Assembly (NCBI GenBank): GCA_946223375.1
Contig: CAMICU010000007.1
Location: forward strand, 1-43,300
DNA: 43,300 nt
Direction of reading: 5' to 3'
Source: an uncultured Stenotrophomonas sp.
GTDB lineage: Bacteria; Pseudomonadota; Gammaproteobacteria; Xanthomonadales; Xanthomonadaceae
A program made the translations under genes and the position numbers. Position 1 is the first letter of the stretch; each line of letters starts with the position of its first letter. This document shows, piece by piece, positions 40,041-43,300 of this stretch. Under the pieces are notes generated by a model. It had not been told where the DNA came from and did not search any database. It saw nothing but the letters and a program-made list of their open reading frames with translations.

Positions 40041-41369
40041 ATGAGCGTTGCCGGCGCGAACCATCCGGCGAAGCGGCTGCTGCGGGCGCTGCGCGAGTCG
40101 CCGGCGCTGTGGTGGTCGTTCCTGTACTTCTTCTGCCTGCTCAGCGGTTACTACGTGCTGCGCCCGGTGCGCGAGGCGATGGCGGCCTCGGCCGACCTGC
40201 AGACCCTGTTCCCGGCCGGGCTGATCGGCTGGTTCGACAGCCACGGCGTCGCGCTGAAGGACTTCACGCTGCAGTTCCTGTTCACCTGCGTGTTCCTGAT
40301 CATGCTGGTGATGCAGCCGCTGTATGGCTGGCTGGTCAGCCGCTTCCCGAGGCGGGTGTTCCTGCCGGCGATGTACCTCTTCTTCATCGTTACGCTGCTG
40401 GTGTTCTATGTGATGTTCGAAAGCGGCGTGCCCGGGCGCGGCATGGCGTTCTTCTTCTGGATCACCGTGTTCAACCTGTTCGCGGTGGCGGTGTTCTGGA
40501 GCTTCATGGCCGATGTGTTCTCCAATGCGCAGGCACGGGCCTATTACGGCTACATCGGCGCGGCCGGCACGGTCGGTGCGTTCCTGGGCCCGATCATCAC
40601 CAGCTCGCTGGTGCAGCGGGTCGGCATCGCCAACCTGATGCTGGTCTCGGCAGGGTTCCTGTCCATCTGTGTGCTGTGCATCTGGCAGCTGCGCAGCTGG
40701 GCGGTGCTGCGCGAGCGCGAACAGCAGCTGGTCGACGGCGAGCAGCCGATGGGCGGCAGCGTGCTTGATGGGCTGAAACTGATCGTGCGTGAGCCGCTGC
40801 TACGCTGGCTGGCGCTGCTGGTGATGTTCGGCGTGAGCATCGGTACGATGCTGTACAACGAGCAGGCCTCGATCGCGCGGCGCCTGATCACCGATCCGGC
40901 CGCCAGCACCGCGTTCTATTCGCGCATCGACCTGGCGGTGAACGCGCTGACCCTGATCGTGCAGCTGGGGGTGACCCGCTGGCTGCTGTCGCGCTTCGGC
41001 ATCGCCCCGGCGCTGCTGATCCCGGGCTTTGCGATCATCATCGGTTTCTCCGCGCTGGCGGCCTCGCCGCTGCCGCTGATGGTGGCGGTGGTGCAGGTGA
41101 TGACCCGCGCCAGCGAGTTCTCGCTGGGCAAGCCGGCCCGCGAGACGATCTACACGCGGGTGGACCGGCAATGGCGCTACAAGGCCGGCGCGGCGATCGA
41201 TACCGTGATCTACCGCGGTGCTGACCTGACCTCGGCCTGGCTCCACAAGGGCCTGTCATTGTTCGGTTCGCACGTGGTGTTTGCCGGTGGCACGCTGATG
41301 GCGATATTCATGACGTTGTCGGCGCTGGGCGTGCTGCGCGAAGAGAAGAAGCTGCCGCGCGACCGTTGA
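40041..41369 (+). CDS. MFS-type transporter resembling the ATP/ADP translocase (TLC) group
   Basis: The 442-residue protein has about 11-12 hydrophobic helices and few charged loops. The first helix segment FFCLLSGYYVLRPVREAMAA resembles the start of nucleotide-translocase-like (TLC) MFS proteins found in free-living bacteria, and AYYGYIGAAGTVGAFLGPII is a typical MFS helix. The substrate is unknown and nucleotide exchange should not be assumed. GGGG (40031-40034) lies six bases before ATG 40041. The gene is divergent from the GMC oxidoreductase (169 bp apart). The DUF1304 gene follows after 50 bp. Confidence 0.85.
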   Translation: MSVAGANHPAKRLLRALRESPALWWSFLYFFCLLSGYYVLRPVREAMAASADLQTLFPAGLIGWFDSHGVALKDFTLQFLFTCVFLIMLVMQPLYGWLVSRFPRRVFLPAMYLFFIVTLLVFYVMFESGVPGRGMAFFFWITVFNLFAVAVFWSFMADVFSNAQARAYYGYIGAAGTVGAFLGPIITSSLVQRVGIANLMLVSAGFLSICVLCIWQLRSWAVLREREQQLVDGEQPMGGSVLDGLKLIVREPLLRWLALLVMFGVSIGTMLYNEQASIARRLITDPAASTAFYSRIDLAVNALTLIVQLGVTRWLLSRFGIAPALLIPGFAIIIGFSALAASPLPLMVAVVQVMTRASEFSLGKPARETIYTRVDRQWRYKAGAAIDTVIYRGADLTSAWLHKGLSLFGSHVVFAGGTLMAIFMTLSALGVLREEKKLPRDR

Positions 41370-41419
41370 GCGGGCAGGGTTGCATTGCATTGATCGTCCG
41401 ATAGAAGGAAGCCACGCCG

Positions 41420-41767
41420 ATGTCCCTGCTCGCCCTGCTGCTGACCCTGCTGGTCGCCGCGCTGCACGTCTACTTCCTGGTGCTGGAGATGTTCCTGTGG
41501 ACGCGTCCGCTGGGGCTGAAGACCTTCCGCAACACCGCGGAGAAGGCCGAGAGCACCCGCGTGCTGGCGGCCAACCAGGGGCTGTACAACGGCTTCCTCG
41601 CCGCCGGCATCTTCGCCGGCCTGCTGCTGCAGGCACCGGTGCTGGTGGATTTCTCGCTGGCCTGCGTGGTGGTGGCCGGTGCGTACGGTGCCTGGAGCGT
41701 GAGCCGGCGCATCTTCTACATCCAGGCCGTGCCGGCGATCCTGGCGCTGCTGGTCCGGGCGCTCTGA
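41420..41767 (+). CDS. DUF1304 family small membrane protein
   Basis: The 115-residue protein has four hydrophobic helices and conserved DUF1304 features: ALHVYFLVLEMFLWTRP with TFRN, the ANQGLYNGFLAAGI segment and a late AGAYGAWSV. No function is established for the family. AAGGAAG lies upstream of ATG 41420. It is convergent with the next gene, with only 29 bp between the stops. Confidence 0.9.
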   Translation: MSLLALLLTLLVAALHVYFLVLEMFLWTRPLGLKTFRNTAEKAESTRVLAANQGLYNGFLAAGIFAGLLLQAPVLVDFSLACVVVAGAYGAWSVSRRIFYIQAVPAILALLVRAL

Positions 41768-41796
41768 AGTCCGGACGCTTTGACGCACGCCCCGGC

Positions 41797-42201
41797 TCAG
41801 CGGCCGATGGCGTGCATGAAGCCCAGCCACATCGGCACGGCATGCAGCGCCGCGCCCAGCACGAACAGCCCGGTCAGCAGGTGCACGCGCCAGTCGTTGA
41901 TGCGCAGGAACACGAACTGCTCGATCGCGCGGCCCACCCAGAACAATGCCATGAAGCACAGCAGGGCCAGGCCCAGGCGCGTGCCGACCAGCTCCGCGGT
42001 GAAGGCCAGCGCGATTCCCCCCATTCCCAGAAACACGTAGATCACGCGCAGATTGAGGATCTGCAGGATCGCGCGGTTGGCGAGGCTGATCCGGGTGAGT
42101 TCCTGTTTCCATCCAAACAACCGCCAGAACGCCAGATGGAAGACGGCAAACCCGAGGCTGTGAACGCCTGCCAGGCGCACCAGCAGTTCGGCGGTGGTCA
42201 T
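41797..42201 (-). CDS. Hypothetical four-helix membrane protein
   Basis: The 134-residue protein has about four hydrophobic helices (for example VIYVFLGMGGIALAF and LALLCFMALFWVGRAIEQF) and two basic loops. I do not recognise the family. It begins 6 bp after the DUF4442 gene, so the two are probably co-transcribed. Confidence 0.75.
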   Translation of the reverse strand: MTTAELLVRLAGVHSLGFAVFHLAFWRLFGWKQELTRISLANRAILQILNLRVIYVFLGMGGIALAFTAELVGTRLGLALLCFMALFWVGRAIEQFVFLRINDWRVHLLTGLFVLGAALHAVPMWLGFMHAIGR

Positions 42202-42207
42202 GGGTGA

Positions 42208-42687
42208 TCAGCCGGTGTGGGCGGGGCGCGGTGACACCCACATCGCGATGGTCGCATGGAACACCTCGGTCCCGGCCGCATCGGTCACGCTGACCTTCAC
42301 CGGCAGGTCGTAGCCGGCGGCCGCGCTGACGATGGGCTGCGCCGGCGTCGCCACCGCCTTCAACACGCCCAGCGCCTTGGCCTGGTATTTCACTTCCATG
42401 CCCTTGGGAATCCAGCGCATGTCGGCGGGCAGGGTGGCATCGACCATCACCCCGCCGACCAGCTCGGCGAGGTTGCACATGGCGATCGCATGCACGGTGC
42501 CGATATGGTTGCTGATACGCCGGCGCTGGCGGATCACGCCCTCGCAGCGTCCCGGTTCCAGCGCGGTGATGATGGGCGCGATGCTGGCGAAGTACGGCGC
42601 CTTGAAGCACACCGCACGCGAGAACAGCCAGTGGCCGGCCGGCCAGCGGCTGAAGCGGCGGTACAGCGAAAGCAGCGGAGCGGCCAT
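42208..42687 (-). CDS. DUF4442 hotdog-fold (thioesterase-like) protein
   Basis: The 159-residue protein fits the DUF4442 hotdog family: a basic N-terminal helix (LLSLYRRFSRWP), then RRRISNHIGTVHAIAMCNLAELVGGVM, which is the hotdog helix region (seen here in one stretch of the protein at about 57-83), and VKYQAKALGVLKAVA. Related proteins hydrolyse acyl-CoA thioesters, which would suit the neighbouring fadE, but the substrate is unknown. ATG 42687 has AGGGA upstream. It lies just beyond a hairpin that follows fadE. Confidence 0.82.
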   Translation of the reverse strand: MAAPLLSLYRRFSRWPAGHWLFSRAVCFKAPYFASIAPIITALEPGRCEGVIRQRRRISNHIGTVHAIAMCNLAELVGGVMVDATLPADMRWIPKGMEVKYQAKALGVLKAVATPAQPIVSAAAGYDLPVKVSVTDAAGTEVFHATIAMWVSPRPAHTG

Positions 42688-42708
42688 GCACGGGATCCCT
42701 GATATGAA

Positions 42709-42733
42709 AACGGCGGGCACCAGGCCCGCCGTT
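42709..42733 (-). terminator. Intrinsic terminator after fadE
   Basis: A perfect 10-bp stem (42709-42718 with 42724-42733) is followed on the minus strand by TTTTCATA. It lies 20 bp beyond the fadE stop and 21 bp before the DUF4442 start, so that gene depends on partial read-through or a very compact promoter. Confidence 0.8.
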
Positions 42734-42752
42734 GCTGTCGCCTTGAACGGGG

Positions 42753-43300
42753 TTACGCCGCCTGCTGCGGACGCTGCTTGCCCGGCAGGTCGTAGTAGCC
42801 GGCCGAACGCAGTTCGTGTGCGTCGAAGTCGTCCACGGTGATCGTGTCCATGGTGATCTCGCGCAGCTCTTCCAGCAGCTTGCGCTCGTCCTGGGTGATC
42901 ACGCCCTCGGCCACGGCTTCGTCCAGCTGGGCGGCGAAGGTCAGTGCCTCGATGCCCTTGGTCTTGAGCGCCTTGAGGAACTTGCGCTCCACCGGCTCGG
43001 CCATGATCGCCTTGGACAGGTAGCTGTTGATGCGGCCGCCCGGGTTGTTCTCGCACGGGGTCAGGAACACGCCCTGGGCCAGGCGGTCACGCGCTTCGTT
43101 GGGCGCCATCAGCGACGCGGCGACGCGGCGGCTCAGGCGATCGCCCGGGGCTTCGGCACGGCGGCCGAACGGGAAGATCAGCGCCCACATCAGCCAGCCG
43201 ATCGGGCGGATCGGGAAGTTGCGCAGCGCAGCCGACAGCGATTCCTCGATCTTGTGCACGCTGTCATGGAAGGCCCAGGCCAGCAGCGGCTGGTCGGCCT
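42753..43300 (-). CDS. fadE: FadE-type acyl-CoA dehydrogenase, C-terminal part (5' end outside window)
   Basis: The last 182 residues of a long-chain acyl-CoA dehydrogenase of the FadE type, which starts fatty-acid beta-oxidation by making trans-2-enoyl-CoA. The visible part, VHKIEESLSAALRNFPIRP, FPFGRRAEAPGDRLSRRVA, FLTPCENNPGGRINSYL and TVDDFDAHELRSAGY, matches the FadE-specific C-terminal extension I recall from E. coli, which ordinary acyl-CoA dehydrogenases lack. The frame is open to the window edge, so the catalytic domains are not visible. A terminator follows 20 bp after the stop. Confidence 0.93.
   Translation of the reverse strand, partial: ADQPLLAWAFHDSVHKIEESLSAALRNFPIRPIGWLMWALIFPFGRRAEAPGDRLSRRVAASLMAPNEARDRLAQGVFLTPCENNPGGRINSYLSKAIMAEPVERKFLKALKTKGIEALTFAAQLDEAVAEGVITQDERKLLEELREITMDTITVDDFDAHELRSAGYYDLPGKQRPQQAA

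Overview
The window is high-GC DNA, densely coding on both strands. Its gene content and order fit a gammaproteobacterium of the Xanthomonadaceae: relA, a YoaA-type helicase next to tsaB, gshB next to a complete pilGHIJ-chpA type IV pilus chemosensory cluster, separately promoted gcvT and gcvH, and a lysine-rich histone-like protein. Stenotrophomonas or a close relative is my best guess, made from memory of family features and not from any search. I see no insertion sequence, prophage, integrase, CRISPR array or tRNA gene. It reads as core chromosome.

Layout. 1-5 kb: 3' part of relA, a membrane-anchored TPR-like protein, and on the minus strand a two-module glycosyltransferase. 5-11 kb: mrcB (PBP1b) translationally coupled to a small TPR lipoprotein that looks like its outer-membrane activator, then a DinG/YoaA-type Fe-S helicase and tsaB. 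10.9-12.8 kb (minus): gshB and a TonB-family protein. 13-25.4 kb: pilG, pilH, pilI, pilJ, the giant histidine kinase chpA, a degenerate CheB-like protein and a CheW-like protein, all on the plus strand and closed by a terminator. 25.5-30.7 kb: rsmE (minus), then nudE-cysQ-mazG-ynfA overlapping or nearly overlapping, a DUF962 protein, and an SPFH/NfeD pair. 30.7-32.4 kb: gcvT and gcvH, each with its own -10 element. 32.4-33.3 kb: an unusual A/T-tract-rich noncoding stretch with a consensus -35 and several strong hairpins, ahead of the histone H1-like gene. 34-43.3 kb: a serine hydrolase, lemA with an extended M48 protease, a GMC oxidoreductase, a transporter, small membrane proteins, a DUF4442 hotdog protein and the 3' end of fadE.

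How the genes work together. The central block is the Chp system that controls twitching motility. PilJ senses, PilI and the ChpC-like protein couple it to the kinase, ChpA carries the phosphotransfer domains, kinase core and a receiver, and PilG and PilH are the output regulators. The most notable observation is that the cluster lacks a recognisable methyltransferase (PilK). Its CheB-like protein appears to have lost the Ser-His-Asp methylesterase triad and also the receiver aspartate. This suggests that this branch works without classical methylation-based adaptation, or uses the CheB-like protein only as a scaffold. Other points worth a second look are in-frame hexanucleotide repeats in chpA, two tiny leader ORFs that end in ATGA overlaps with chpA and nudE, the structured leader or small RNA upstream of the histone-like gene, and a 66-bp tandem duplication inside that gene.
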